A stretch of DNA of 64,000 nucleotides from Alentia gelatinosa (Eukaryota > Annelida > Polychaeta > Phyllodocida > Polynoidae), in contig OX465579.1 in assembly GCA_950022655.1 (NCBI GenBank), positions 47,037,950 through 47,101,949 of the forward strand, read 5' to 3'. Below the pieces are notes generated by a model that was not told the DNA's origin, ran no database searches, and worked only from the letters and a program-made list of their open reading frames with translations. The translations under genes and the position numbers were made by a program. Shown here piece after piece: positions 1-13,200 of the stretch. Positions within the stretch are counted from its first letter, which is position 1, and each line of letters starts with the position of its first letter.

Positions 1-3000
1 TGTGATGAGTTCGCAGAGAAAGACAAGGCAACATACTCCTGGGGACTCTGCCCACGAATCATGCCGGTCAGAACGTACGATGTCGTATTCTAACGTTTGC
101 ATAACGCAACGTAGCTTTCGCGTAATATATGGTAACGTCACGTCAAGTAGAGTCACTAGGTACACGATGTTTACGGCGTTATGTTTATAGGCGTGTACCT
201 AGTTCTAAAGGTGAAGATCCTTGTGGCATTACCTGTAAAATTCACCTCAGGTAGGGCTCCAGGGTCCGCCCCCAGGTACACCTTGACGCACCTGTGATTA
301 GGAAGGCAAGGAGGATGAGGGTGGTAGAAAAGTACAAAGAACAATAGTTTCCTGTATCAATGATTACAATCAGACATTAGATTAGATGCTCAATTCATTA
401 GGGGTAAAACAGCGCGCGCTGTGGGGGTGGGACCGTACAAGGTATTTTTGCGTAAAGGAATACAATCAGTTCAGAAAGGGACATGGTTATTTCAATGTGA
501 ACGGTATCAAAAGGCATAGAAATGACAGGTAGAACGCGCGTTCCGGAACATGACATGAAACCAACAAAGATGCAGCAATAGCGACATACAATCATCATGA
601 TGGGTATAAGGTCACATATATGTTCATGGTACATATAACAAAGTGTATCTTGGTATCACAATGGGACAGCGCGCCAATGGTATCACGAAAGTATGCGGTA
701 TATAAATATCAATAGTCAAGCGCGCAGTTCACACATATGGACAAACGTACAGACATCAATGTTATTTTGGTGAAAAGTATTCATGACATAGAAAAAAATA
801 GCAAGTTTCGTCAAGGTATATACAATGCCAGAGCCTGCCTTGTACCTGGTAGGAGACAAATAGAATAATCAATATGAGATTATAATTAATCACAAGGTAG
901 GATATGAAATTGTGCACCCTACCAGTGCAGTAGTAACAACTGAGACATACAAACTTTAATTGTCGGCAAAACGTATCAAACAGACAGTAAAAGCACACAG
1001 GTTCTACACTATTTCTTACCAGAGAGGCTTTAAAAAATCAGAAATACAAAGAGAATGTGCTTTTCCTTGCACTAGCAGGACAGCTGGATATGAGATGAAT
1101 AGGTCCCACAACCATTACACACCTCACCCATCACAATGTATAGTGGTGTCACACGTTTGTAGGTACTTGCAGTATCATGCATTTATACAAGAAGTCTCTG
1201 TATGATAAAACGTATTGTGTAGCAAAGTTACTCATTCTTCAAAAGTGTACAACTCCACTACTGAAGATAAGATAGTTTGCCAGGTTGTCCGTGGGCTTCA
1301 TACTATCCCAAGACAGGCTAGATCTACACCGATCAACTACTTAAGTTTTTTTTGGTCCTATATTTCAAATCTGGCATACAACACAAAGAACCAATTAAGG
1401 CTAGCGAAATCGTTACATGTCGGAATCTACAATGAAGAAACTCAACCAGAGACTTTGAGAACCAAACAAGACAACGGTGTGTATGTCTAGAGAACATAAC
1501 TAAACAAGTCGACTCTCGCTTATTAACAATCAAGCGTTTGGTGCGCTGGCAAATTCTCAATTGTTCACTAACTTGTATCCGGAGAGGAATCGGTGAGGAA
1601 CTTGCGCACCGCCCCCCGGGAGCGGCGTGGGCTGCAGCAGACGAGCATGGACGATACGAAGGGAAGGAAACCTTGAAAAAGTGCCCAACAAATATCATAA
1701 TGAAACATGGTCAGAAATAGTTCCCCTCTCGCGCGGAATAATTCTCTGGTCAGGCACCTTCCGACAGCGTCTCATATTTGTATCTGCAGGTAAGTAGATC
1801 GTATAGAAGTACATTATTGAAATAAAAGGAAGAACAATGGACACATAGTTTTCGGTCCATATGGACTGAATAGTTATGTTTCTACTGGCAACTACATAAT
1901 ACATGTATACCTATATATGTGTATGGATATATATCATGGCAGAGCACTATGGGACTGTATGGCTATGGGTCCAGCTTAGAATCATAGAAATTTGAGTCGA
2001 ATCATTTCAATTGCTAAACTTTTTATCAGATCGGTATGTAGTTGTATTATAGGTAAGACTGATACTGGCCTTATATCTGAGAATAACTCAGTATTCAGGA
2101 AATAAGAAGACCCTAACCTAAAGTTTTCTGTGTGAGACTTTAATCCAACATACATAATTATACATGTACAATACGCGGACAATATCAGAGGAAAAATATA
2201 TCATTGTATACAGCTTTCTCTGTCAAACTAGAAAATGCACAGAGAATACAACCTTTCCGTTCCATAGTAAAAGTTATGAAGACCAGTAAGCGGAAGATAA
2301 CGAAATATATATATATATATATTCCCTGTTATCAGCCTGTGTAATATATGTGTGTTTCTGAGGTGTTAAAAACGTTTGTATCTGAGACCTTCGTGTTGAA
2401 CTGTGTAACACAGTCAGTGGTAATGTTATCAAGCACTCAATTGCGTTCTACATAGCAGAAGAAATGACTTTTTTTCGTGAGTAAAAAGTTATGTTATTCT
2501 TTAAGTTATTTTCCCGGACAGGAAATTAAGAGTGACTACCAGAGATCTGCTTTATCTTATTGGGTTCTATTATTCAAAAATAAATATTTTACAGCCGCTT
2601 TTAATTGTGTTTGCTACCTCATACAAATCTTAAATTTCCATTTTAAGAAGAGGTTCTGAGGACTTATACCCCTGCATTTGCTGTTCACAGTTTATGCTCA
2701 TTAAGTGCCTTAGTAATTTTGGGTGACTTCCAACGGCACACGACAACTGTAAGACGGAGAAGAATGAACTCACAGCTTTCCATTGTATTAATTGATGTAA
2801 TAGCATCTTCCTGATGCAACTTTTCCACCTCAAACCCAGAGAGCAATACTAGACCCCCAATTCTGCTGCTGCAATCTTTACAGAGACGCAGTCCCTGCCA
2901 GAACGACATAACCCACGGTTTCAGCCAAGGTCACATCATTTGTGTGCATATGAATGACTTCTGTGTGTAGCTTTCTACCTAAATCCTCGTCAAGTATCAC

Positions 3001-5081
3001 GAATCAAGAAGGGGACGGGACAGGAGAATGGAAGTTAGGGACAGAAGATCCAAGGGGCAAATTCAATAGCTTGTCGTTTATACCGCTCTGTATTCAATTG
3101 AAATGTGTTTTAGTATGGTACTATTCACATGTAAATATGAAGCAGTTACTCTTTTTAATGTTACGCGTCTTCAAAATAAGCCGGACAAGATCGTTCATTC
3201 TATATACGCTGATACCGAATGCATTCTAAGATGAAGCTATGAAATAAGTACGCTCAAGGTTCTTTGGACGCGAAATATTTGCGTAAAAATTCATACAATA
3301 TTTAAGAGGAAAATATATTTATCGGAATACCGTCTCATTTTCATTTTTATTTCAAATAATAGGCCGTTAGATTTGATCTAAAAAACATCTAATAAAACGA
3401 GCTAGTCAAGAAAATACATTGAAATGACTTTTCGATGATTAACAATTATATATAAAAAAAATTTATGATAATCTAAACAATTATAAACATTTCTATTAGC
3501 GTAACCTGAAAATATGCAATTTCACAAACATTCATAAAGTAGAAACAATTTTGTTTGAGGCTCCACTTTACCCCAGTGGAATGAGGACAGGCACATGCAT
3601 ATAGTGCGAGAGAAAGGAACATCAAATCCTTTCAGATTTCTACACATCAAACGGCACGCATAAATAGAAACATCAAAGTAGGAGGATCCGCTGTCGTATT
3701 TTTATCAACTTATTCAAAAGACCATGTAGTCTGGAGGTGGTTATCATTTGGATCATGAATGGAAAAATAGCACATTACATTTAATCCACCCAATTGGTAT
3801 GGACATACAACTCGATTAGAAGAGTATAATGAATGAAGACTAGAGAGATAAATCTTCAGCAGACTCCCACTTAACGAAAGACAAACTAGGTACCAGCCAT
3901 TACGGCCACCTACCCTTGGAACAACAGGTTTAAAAAACGGCCACTAAAGCGACAAGGCCGCTATGACGTTCATTTCATTAGAAGCGTGGATCAATGTATA
4001 AGCAGGAGTCTATGGTATAGGTAAAAATAACACCTCTCCTAATAAAAATATTAGATATATTACTTTCAATGTGCTGAAAGAATTTGCGTTTATGTGTACT
4101 GGTACTTCTAAATACAAATTTAAGTGACGGGGGGGGGGGGGGGGGGACGAATTACCTCAATATCTTGTTTTCATAGGGTCGCCATGAACAGGAGATAAGA
4201 TTCCCTGATATTTCTTTGACTTTATCCTGGCAAATTCAAATTATCCCTAACAAATGAAACGATAAAATGTTTTAGCAAATAAACTCACAGCTTTCCTTTC
4301 CACCCTTTTCGGGAAAAGTCTTAGGAAATGCCTTGCTTTAAACTTTTATAAACCTTTCTTGGCAGCAAGGTTCCTTATGTTTGAAACAGGCCAGTTCGGG
4401 ATCTGGCAATTCAAAATAGCTTGATATGCATTCCCCCCCTTAAATATACACAGGTTTCAAAGGTGTCAGAGTTTATTCAATTCTTCCCTGACATTTTTCA
4501 GAATTTCAGTATTCTAGTGTGACAACCCTGTTTACTCATAAATATTGTTATAGAAGATTCCGTTCATTTGAAGCTTGAAATACAACTTTACCTAAGGTTT
4601 AACTATTAATGGACACTAGTAGTTTTATTCAACCAATTTTAAATATTTCCGAGGGACATTGTTGAAATTGTATATTCATGTACTTTATTTTGGAAGCCAT
4701 GTTAAGGTACTGTTGATACACAGAGATGTAATGTAGTGAAGTCAATAGGGGTATACGTCACTATCACCCATCCCACAATCATTTGGTCACATTCTCCTCC
4801 GTCGGCATTTGGCCACCTGCACCTGCCTGTGGGCGGCAAGAGAGATGTGTGACTGCACCATGTGAAGCCTGGCAGTGTGTCAGGAGCCGTTCGGCACACC
4901 TGGCTGGATGCGGCCGATGCTGATGGTGTGAATTCTTGACTAGTTATAACTGTAACTGAAGGCCCAGTTGAGTGTTACTTTAATAGTTTTGACAGATAGT
5001 CAAGTAGTCTAGTGATGCCCCCTTTATAAGGAGACACTACAGAGGGCAGAGTCATACTTTCTTCTATGACTGACCAAGACG
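1..5081. other. Left flank without a supported gene
   Basis: I find no convincing gene here. The reading frames are short and none looks like a known protein. The stretch is AT-rich, with an (AT)n run near 2307-2322 and an 18-base G run at 4129-4146. A 74-codon minus-strand frame at 2685-2909 reads somewhat like protein and follows a TTCTGGCAG acceptor-like sequence, but I cannot match it to a family or link it to other exons. Confidence 0.5.
4129..4146 (+). repeat. Poly-G tract, G18
   Basis: An uninterrupted run of 18 G. Similar homopolymers occur at 11742-11757 (G16), 16644-16657 (G14), 20699-20720 (G22), 14076-14087 (C12) and 35730-35745 (C16). Such runs can form G-quadruplexes and are hard to sequence, so the exact lengths are uncertain. 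Confidence 0.9.
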
Positions 5082-5264
5082 TTCAAGTGTTCCTACTGCC
5101 AAGAGGAAGTCAGACATGATGAACAGGCCCTGCTCTGTGATTACCGTCCGAGCTGGACACTTGGTGCTGAAGTTAGTCTATGCAGCAGCGGCTGCAGCCG
5201 TGTCTGTGTGGGTACAAGCGCGGAAGAAAAGATAGCAGGAATTGGTGTTGCGCCAACGGGATAA
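5082..5264 (+). pseudogene. Zinc-finger-like coding relic
   Basis: A 60-codon open stretch ending in TAA begins with a cysteine pair spaced CxxC (FKCSYCQEEV), then an acidic stretch and ALLCDY. This resembles the start of PHD/ribbon-type zinc fingers carried by some transposon proteins, where a CxxC pair is followed by a CD motif before further Cys/His ligands. The later ligands are not in canonical order, no start codon is clear, and no neighbouring exon was found. It is probably a decayed mobile-element fragment. The family assignment is an inference. Confidence 0.25.
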
Positions 5265-6582
5265 TGTGACCTGGTGATTGTGTTGACCTGTATTTGTCAA
5301 TAGGTGCATGTGGACAACTTAACTGGCAATACATCTCCTAGCAGAGAATGTTTGCACTAATAATAAACTGTCAAGGCTATCTATATGGAGGCCTGAATCG
5401 ATTACTAATATCGGTCTGAAATGACATTTCATAGGTCTGAACCTGCTTAACATCTGACCTCTCATTAAGTACAATTGATAGAATATAATCATAACAACAA
5501 CTTGGATGACAAGTTGGTCATGTGACTCTGGCCAGTTTCAAAAGTGCGATTTCTTTAAAAAATATTTTTGAGGAACAAACGGACGAAAAAACGTGTATAA
5601 AGTATAAATGTATAAAGTACGAGAGAAAATTGATATAAAAGGTAATATTATCAGAATCCATTTTTATATTCTTCAAAATAATCATTCGTGAACATAGCAA
5701 CAGTCTAGATCTATTTTTTGAATTACAGAATTTCCCCCGGGAGACATGATAATTGTCTTATAGGGGATGCATACGATTCCCCAATACAAATTAGAGTTAA
5801 TACATAAATCAAATAGTGAAATGTATAACTAAAGGTAGTGTGGCTCTAGAATTTACGACAAGATCTAGTTTCTTGACAGGAAGTATTTTTTCATATTTTG
5901 CCTTCACCGTCGTCAGATCAAGAGTAGCCAGTTGTTTTTTACCCATGCTAAATGATTTAAAAGATTCCCTAAGATTATAGGAAATACACAAGAAATATTT
6001 TGGGGGAAATTATCAAAACTTTGAAAGGTTTTTGTAGTAGGCCCTATGTTATGAAACGAACCTCAAAAACGATTTTTTTTTTCAGTTGGAAGACCTACCG
6101 GGTATTCATTTATTGCTATTAATGACTCTATTGGGTTGAAAATCAAAGAAATAAAAATGTAGATCCCTATGAAATTATGTAATAGATTTATCTAGAGGCA
6201 TTTACAATACCCAACATCCCATTCTAAATATCTAAACCTAATGGGTAGGCCTATGTGCTCACTACATAATTATTTCAATTACCTTTAAATTTGTTTCAGT
6301 GTTTTAGGAGAGGCATTAATGTTTCTTCAACTTTAGATATGATTATTCCTTAGCGGGTCGAGTAATAAAGAAGTAAGCTGACTGTTTACCTTCATTGTGA
6401 TTGTGATTGTCCTTTCCTGAATTGGAAACATTGTCGTTGATGATGTCTTTATCCCGATCAGCTACGGTCTTTTTGGGCGTACCAGTAAGTTTATGTGCCA
6501 TCTTATGGAGATGGTCAGCACAGAAGGAGACCGCTGAAGTCATTCGATCCTCAGAAAATCTCCTTCGAATCACATCCGATTG
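5265..6582. other. AT-rich spacer left of the divergent ORF
   Basis: No gene is supported. The right end (6343-6582, minus strand) stays open in the same frame as the ORF at 6583-6891, after its TGA stop. It ends in TAA, with a GGTAAAC donor-like sequence shortly before the end. Confidence 0.4.
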
Positions 6583-6891
6583 TCATGTTGTAGGTTCTAG
6601 TTCCCAAAGTGTTGTCGTACTGTAGCTAGCTGGCCAAGCTCGGTCAGCTGTCAAACTCAAAGTGTCAAAAAAAGTTTTTCTCCTACCCGTTGAAGCTAGC
6701 AAGGGTCCAACAAATGTTGGTAGTGTTAAAGCCACATCACAGTAGACATAGCTCACCTCTGATATACAGGGAAGAGGATTTCCATTACCCAAGTCCTGTA
6801 CGATATTAGAAGTTTGCAGATACGTTTTGGATGCATCCTTCTCTATCAGTTCTCGTTGTGTATCTGGCTTCTGCGCTGAGCCAGGAAACAT
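6583..6891 (-). CDS. Short divergent ORF of unknown function
   Basis: An ATG at 6889-6891 (minus strand) opens a frame of 102 codons ending in TGA at 6583-6585. I do not recognise the product. It is not EMC2, the divergent neighbour of EIF3E in human. The start lies 254 bp from the EIF3E ATG in head-to-head orientation, so a shared promoter is plausible. About 46 codons in there is a strong donor-like sequence (CAGAG/GTGAGC), so the true first exon may be shorter and spliced to exons further left. After the TGA the same frame stays open for about 80 more codons. Options include an ordinary stop with open 3' UTR, an undetected intron, readthrough, or a decayed gene. No membrane segment or recognisable domain is evident. 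Confidence 0.3.
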   Translation of the reverse strand: MFPGSAQKPDTQRELIEKDASKTYLQTSNIVQDLGNGNPLPCISEVSYVYCDVALTLPTFVGPLLASTGRRKTFFDTLSLTADRAWPASYSTTTLWELEPTT

Positions 6892-7144
6892 GAGATACTC
6901 GAGCGACAAGTAGCGCCACCTATTTTCTTACGGACAGAATGCTTGGCTACTTCTCATTGGTCCATTATATCAAATACATAATAAAAATTCCCATAGTTTC
7001 AGGAAAATAAAAAATATTTTATATATAAATCAAATAGAGATTTAGTTTTTATTCTGTTATTGACTTTATTAATTGATCTTCGCTCCAAATTTGTTTTGTG
7101 TTTCGATTTTAATCCCGCAGTTCGCTCCTTTCCACACTCGCAAA
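6892..7144. promoter_or_regulatory. Candidate bidirectional promoter of EIF3E
   Basis: The 253 bp between the EIF3E ATG and the ATG of the opposite-strand ORF must hold the EIF3E 5' UTR and probably its core promoter. The sequence just before the start codon is pyrimidine-rich (CTCCTTTCCACACTC), as in many translation-factor genes. It also contains a CTCF-like match at 6911-6923. I see no clear TATA box. The promoter role is inferred from position. Confidence 0.45.
6911..6923 (-). promoter_or_regulatory. CTCF-like motif
   Basis: On the minus strand the site reads ATAGGTGGCGCTA, close to the bilaterian CTCF core (CCASYAGRKGGCRS). It lies in the putative EIF3E promoter. Judged by eye, without matrix scoring. 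Confidence 0.35.
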
Positions 7145-7234
7145 ATGGCGGAGTTTGATCTGACAACCCGTATGGGTCAATATTTAGACCGACATTTGGT
7201 CTTACCCTTGTTGGAGTTCTCATCTGTTAAAGAG
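7145..7234 (+). CDS. EIF3E: EIF3E coding exon 1
   Basis: Thirty codons, MAEFDLTTR to SSVKE, ending in phase 0 at AGAG/GTAACT. This is the highly conserved N-terminus of eIF3e. Confidence 0.96.
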
Positions 7235-10200
7235 GTAACTATTCAGTATATCATATACATCTTGCGTTTTTATTTTCAGGCCTATAGGTGATGTAGATTT
7301 TGTGTTATGTTGCCATATATATAAGCCGGTTCGGGCCATGTTCTGTCACGCCAACGCAAAACGTGGGTTGAGGTAACTTATGGCGAAGTTTTAGGTTTTC
7401 AATGTCTATTTTCGTTATTGATACCCGACTAAACAAGAAAGGACGATTAATAAAACTGAGAATGTTGATTGATGGTTATGTAATGTTCAGAAGTAAGACA
7501 TTTAACTCGAGATACGATCAGTCTTCCGGTCCTATCGAACGAGAAATAAAATAATAGTGAGCGATAATGGGAGCATCAATGGATCCTAGATAATGGCATA
7601 CTGTCATTACTGATCATATATTCACGACATATTTTCTCATGGGAACTCATTTTACCAGCTAATAACTAGTTGGCTCTAAATATGTTTGTCTGTATGATGA
7701 TTTGCTATAAACCCATGTTTAATACAGATACTATTGACGCATATTGACTATATTATTATGTACATTTATTTGTTTGTGATACTTGTGCAATGACAAAGTA
7801 TTCAGCACAGCAGTGACTAGTGTTGACATATGGGCCTGTCCGATGTTGAATATTATGATTTTTTTTAATGTGTGTCTATTGTTCGTTTTTAGATTGGGCT
7901 ATTAGTTTTGCACCATCTGAGGACTGACCGATTTTATAGACTTAGCATGGACTGTATACTCTTAGGGAATACACTCTCCATAGTTATAATTTCCACATAT
8001 CAATGCACTTTATCATTTATGATATCAACTACAAGTCATAATACTTTCACTTTTAGATTTACAATGAGGAGGAAATGCTTAAAGGAAAGTTGGATCTCCT
8101 CAGCAACACCAACATGGTGGATTTCGCTATGGATGTTCACCGTCTGCTGTACCCAGATCAAGATGTCCCACCAAGTATGTTACCCTGTTTACCATGATAA
8201 TGTTGATATCACTTACTTATCCCAAACTGGAATGAAACCATTTGAAGAAAATGTGACTAAATGCCAATTCCTGTCAGGGAAACTATAACTTGCAAAACTT
8301 CAGGGAAAATTGTTTCTTGTCGGATAAAAATGGGATTTCCAAATATCCAAATGGAAACTTGTCTAACTCTGACACACTTAAAAGTCTGTTCATGTTAAAA
8401 TAAATTAATAAAATCTATCCCTACAATATTACATCTTGCCCTCGGTAAAATCTCAATTTTACTTAAACTTATCAGGTAAGTATTACTGCTACACCTGGTA
8501 CCAATCTCCTAAAATTCTAAAGTATAGTTTTGAATAAAACGCCAACTAATACATTGTATTATAAAAACCGTTGATGAGTTTTTCTATTTTCTCTAATTAC
8601 ACTTTTTTTAAGTAGTATGTGAGGAGACTGCAGACTTACACATGAATAACTCCTGAAAGGGGAAAAATCCCCCATTATGCCAAGCATGCAGTGTGCCCAT
8701 AACTGTTCAGCATATCCTGCTGAACTGTAAAAGGGTAAAGGAAAGTAGAAGAAAGTACGTGAAAAAGATAGTAACAACATGAAAATGTTGTTTGAAACTA
8801 TTCCAAAGGAGGATATCATCATGTTTTTGAAAGAGACAAATCTCTTTGATTGTTTATAAAATATTTGAAAACATTTAAGTCTACGAAAGTGAAAAGCTAA
8901 ATCATTGATGGTCCCTATATACCCTCAGGGTCCCCTGGGACGGTAAACCACAAACAAACAATCAAACTATAAATGATGTCTTCTCACTAATAGATATGGT
9001 CATATTCTTATCCATATCTCAAAAAGTGAGAAAAGGAGAAATTTTCTTGAGACCAATCTCTAACATCCTCTCACACCTCAAAAAAAAAATTCTACACGAA
9101 ACCAATTCCCTGCCCAACGGCCTTTAAAGCCGGGTCAACCGGGAAAAGTGTACGGAAAAATTAACAAAATACTCTCTCACACCTCATTGGAAAGTAAGAT
9201 ATAAAGAACTTAAGGCTGATAAAAATAGCATGGCAACATATATCCTCCAACTATATTCAATACATTTTATTGAGTTCAGGAAAACAGACTTTAAACGAGA
9301 AAACAGTATACTGCTGGCTTAAAATGTTACACGGGCATACTAGTTATGATGATTATAAATTACGGATATTTGGACAAAGTAGGCATGGACATTCTCCATT
9401 GATCATTAAATTTCTGGCATGTCTTTTTAAGAAGGACCTTTTTGAGATCAGTGTAAATTAAATGAAACAAGCTTTTGAGAGCAAAGGGTTTGTGGGTCCC
9501 AGTTTAGATAGCTTTTACTTTTGGAGATTTCTATCATTGAACTTCATTAAATTAACAATAGGAAATGCACTCAAAAGCTCTGAAAAAATAGTTCAAATTC
9601 CAGTAGCTTTTTGGGCTGTGTCCGATTGGCCTCTACCAGAGCAACACCCCTGGTCCCTACTGTGTGCCTTATGGGCTAGCACTACAAATCACAGTAACAT
9701 TCTTTCATATGTGCACACCATCACTGACCTGATTTGATACCCTCCCAATGGCTGACATACGTTACTGATATGAATTCTGTCGATGTAAGTGGTGATTATT
9801 TTATTAAGGATATTATTGCATATATGTATTCTTATTCATTAATGGATAAACCTCTATTCCTTTCAAAGGAGGGCCTTTACACGTCTAAGTATGTTCATAA
9901 AGTGTTCATATTACCAATGTAAGCCTCCTACGGCTGATATGATGTAGACTGCATACTTTTTTAAACTCTTTTCAGCCAAAATGTTGTTCTTTTTGTCACT
10001 GATTTCTGGGGGGTGGGGGGTAGGATGGACAGTGATATGGGTCTCCTTGATTTTTTCAAAACGTTATAAACACTGAGAATGTAACGACCATAGTAATACA
10101 ATAAAGGCTTGATTCCATTTACGCGAATTATATCGATATCCTGCTCACACCATGTTTGGTCCCTATTCAGATCAGTGCTAAAGTAGCCCCTGCCCCCGCC

Positions 10201-13200
10201 CTCCTCTCCCCATTCTGGCCCGAGTGCTAATCGGCACCGAATTCGGCAAAATGTAATCAAGCCTTAATGTGTGAGGGTATATTTGCCTCATAAATTGTTA
10301 AATTTTCTACTAACTTGTATCATACATGAGACTTACTTATGTTTCATCATTGCAGTGTTAAAGGATAAACGCTCAGATGTCGTCGCTGAATTGAAAAGAC
10401 TTCAGGCGGAAGTAGAACCTATTACAAAAATCTTTGAAGACTCCAAGGTGTCGGAGAAGATTGAGACCGCAAGGTATATAGCTTTATTTATTCTCATGAT
10501 ATGTCCTGACTAACATTCCTGTTTATCTAGGGGCATATATTATTGTCTTTCAATCCTGCCAGTTTGTAGGTATTCAAAATTGTATGAAAGCCTGACTAAA
10601 ATTAATGGATTGAAAATACATGTAAATTAATTTCTAAACACATTGACAGGCGGGGATACTAACCACCATACTTTCGAGGATTGGCATAGAGTTGAACCTC
10701 CCCGACGGGCAATTTAACCCCGTCTTAACTGTTTCCGTAATTGTTTTATAGGTGAGCGTTTGGTGATATTGCCCCGTCAACATTATCCTGTGTGTTATAT
10801 ATTTATTCTCTATTTCAGGGATGGCAAGCAATTGTTTGAGTTTCTCGTAAAGAATTACGAGGTAAGTACTATTCAAAATGAAACCGATATGGCTGCGATA
10901 TATGCATGTTATGAATAATGAAATTGTTGACACGCCCACAAAAAAAAGTAGATGCATTTTCCAAACCGTACCAAATCAAAGTCTCGGAGAGTTCGTCTCT
11001 ACTCCAGCCCTGATGAAGGCCATACTCCTTGGCTGAAACGTAGGCACATGGGTCTTTAATCATCAACAATAGACTGATTTATAGAAGACAAGTGCCGATA
11101 AAAGTAATGACAAAAAATTGATGTTCGATGCGTGGTTCATTGGTCATTTCCCCAAACAAACAAACAGAATAAAGTAGTAGATAACATACCACTGTAGAAA
11201 TATCTATCGATGAGACATACGCCTACTAAGTCCTTGTGCTCTTTCTTTTTTCATTCAGTTCCGGCAAGATATGGTTGATACCCTTTACAGGTATGCCAAG
11301 TTCCAGTATGAGTGTGGCAACTACTCTGGAGCCGCAGAATACTTGTATTTCGTGCGTGTGCTGGTAAGTATTTTCTCATTCAATGATACTGCAACCGTAA
11401 CTGAATATTGAATACAACGTTAAATACTTTTATGTGAGAAGTGCAGCAATTAACGATTTAATATCCAGAGCCCACCTGCTTTGAGATAACGGTGACGGTG
11501 TGTGTTGTTATTACCGATTTACTTTTACAGTACCGTATGTATATACACATGCAGAAATATATTTATATGTGTATACAAACGTGTATATATGTATATAAAC
11601 ACACACACATGTATCTTGATAGTTCAAAAGAACGAGTCTGACATTAGGCGATTGTAATTCTTCCTTCACTGAATAAAACAAATATACACATATATATTCA
11701 CACAATACGAACATCTTGTAGGAATGTGGTCCCCACGAGGAGGGGGGGGGGGGGGGGTGGGTGGCTCATACTCGTATGAATCTATCGATTTGAAAATAGT
11801 ATACATAACCCTTGACTTGTCAGCGGAATCTAAATAAATTTGAGAACGTGAATATGATAAAGACCTGCACTTGTAGAGCGGCTACCGCGAGGCATTTTAG
11901 AACCTTCACACCTTTTAAAGTCTTGTACCATATGACCCCGTCGATCAATGAAATTACAGCTGTTATCAGCTGTTTGTTATGCTGTCAATGCCTCGGCTAG
12001 ATCGTCAGAAGTGTAAAAAATGTTATAGAACAGTGTAACCATTTTATCTGTCCCCTACAACACTACGTGTTGTCCTCGGTAAAATCTCAGTTTTATTTCA
12101 ACTTATCAGGTAAGTTTCCTAAAATTCGGCTTTTCTACCTATAGTAATTGAAAACTATAGTATTCATCTAAACGTTCTGAAGCGGAATTGGCACAAATTA
12201 GACATATTTCGAAATGAAGTTACATTTTCCAGTTTGAATGTTATACATCTGTAATTTCACATGTTGTCACTAGGTGCCAGCAGGAGACAAGAACGCCTTG
12301 AACGCCCTCTGGGGAAAGCTGGCGTCTGAGATCCTCATGCAGGACTGGGAGACGGCCCTGGACGACCTGAACCGACTGAGGGAGGTCATCGACTCCGGGG
12401 TACGTCACACATGTCACAATCTTCATTGATTTATGTCATATTTAAATGTTCGCTTAAGTTGTGTAAAAAAAAAGAAGCTTATCTCCGTGTTCCTTTGAAT
12501 AAGAAATTGGTTTTAAGTGTAATTCATGCTAATAGATTTGCTAGATTATACCAACGAGGATACTTGTTGATTATTCTATGATTTGACATTAGCATCCTTG
12601 TCGGGGTAATATGTATATAGTAATAGTTAATAGGCATTGTTTCATCACAGTCAAAATGACTTATGAGAATTCTTTTATTTGCAGAGTTTCAACCCACTGC
12701 AATCTCTGCAACAGAGAACATGGTTGATACACTGGAGTCTGTTTGTCTTCTTCAACCACCCTAAAGGGCGTGACTTGATCATTGACCTATTCCTCTACCA
12801 GCCACAGTAAGTTACCTCACGTTGTGTGATTGTCTTCATGAGATTTGGCGTATTAGTAACTGCCAGGCTCTTGTGACGAAATTCAATGTGTATGATGAAG
12901 CCTATTAACGAGGATAAGCAGTTATGCTTTATTTTACATCCGTGCACATTGTTCTTATTCGTACTGACCTCTGCTCCGTATACCATAATAATGATGTACA
13001 GCACTGTGTGCCGTACATTGTTGTACGTAAAAATGCCCTTCCCGCCTAGCGGCCTAGTGGCACGTATTTACCAATCCAGTTGTTTGTAGTGTTCAATTAT
13101 CAGATTGTTTAATTTCTTGGACTCTCTACGGCAGCACATTCTACGCATATTTTTCTGATCCTAACTGAAATCCCTTGTGCAATTATTTCATAATGTGATG

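Noticed and set aside
2685..2909. 74-codon minus-strand frame with an acceptor-like sequence before it
   Set aside because: Reads somewhat like protein, but no family match, no clear donor and no linked exon were found.
6583..6891. EMC2 as the divergent neighbour, by analogy with human
   Set aside because: The translation has no resemblance to the TPR-containing EMC2 protein.
9270..9922. Three consecutive plus-strand frames in EIF3E intron 2
   Set aside because: They are separated by stops, match nothing I recognise and do not fit the EIF3E protein. Possibly old repeat sequence.
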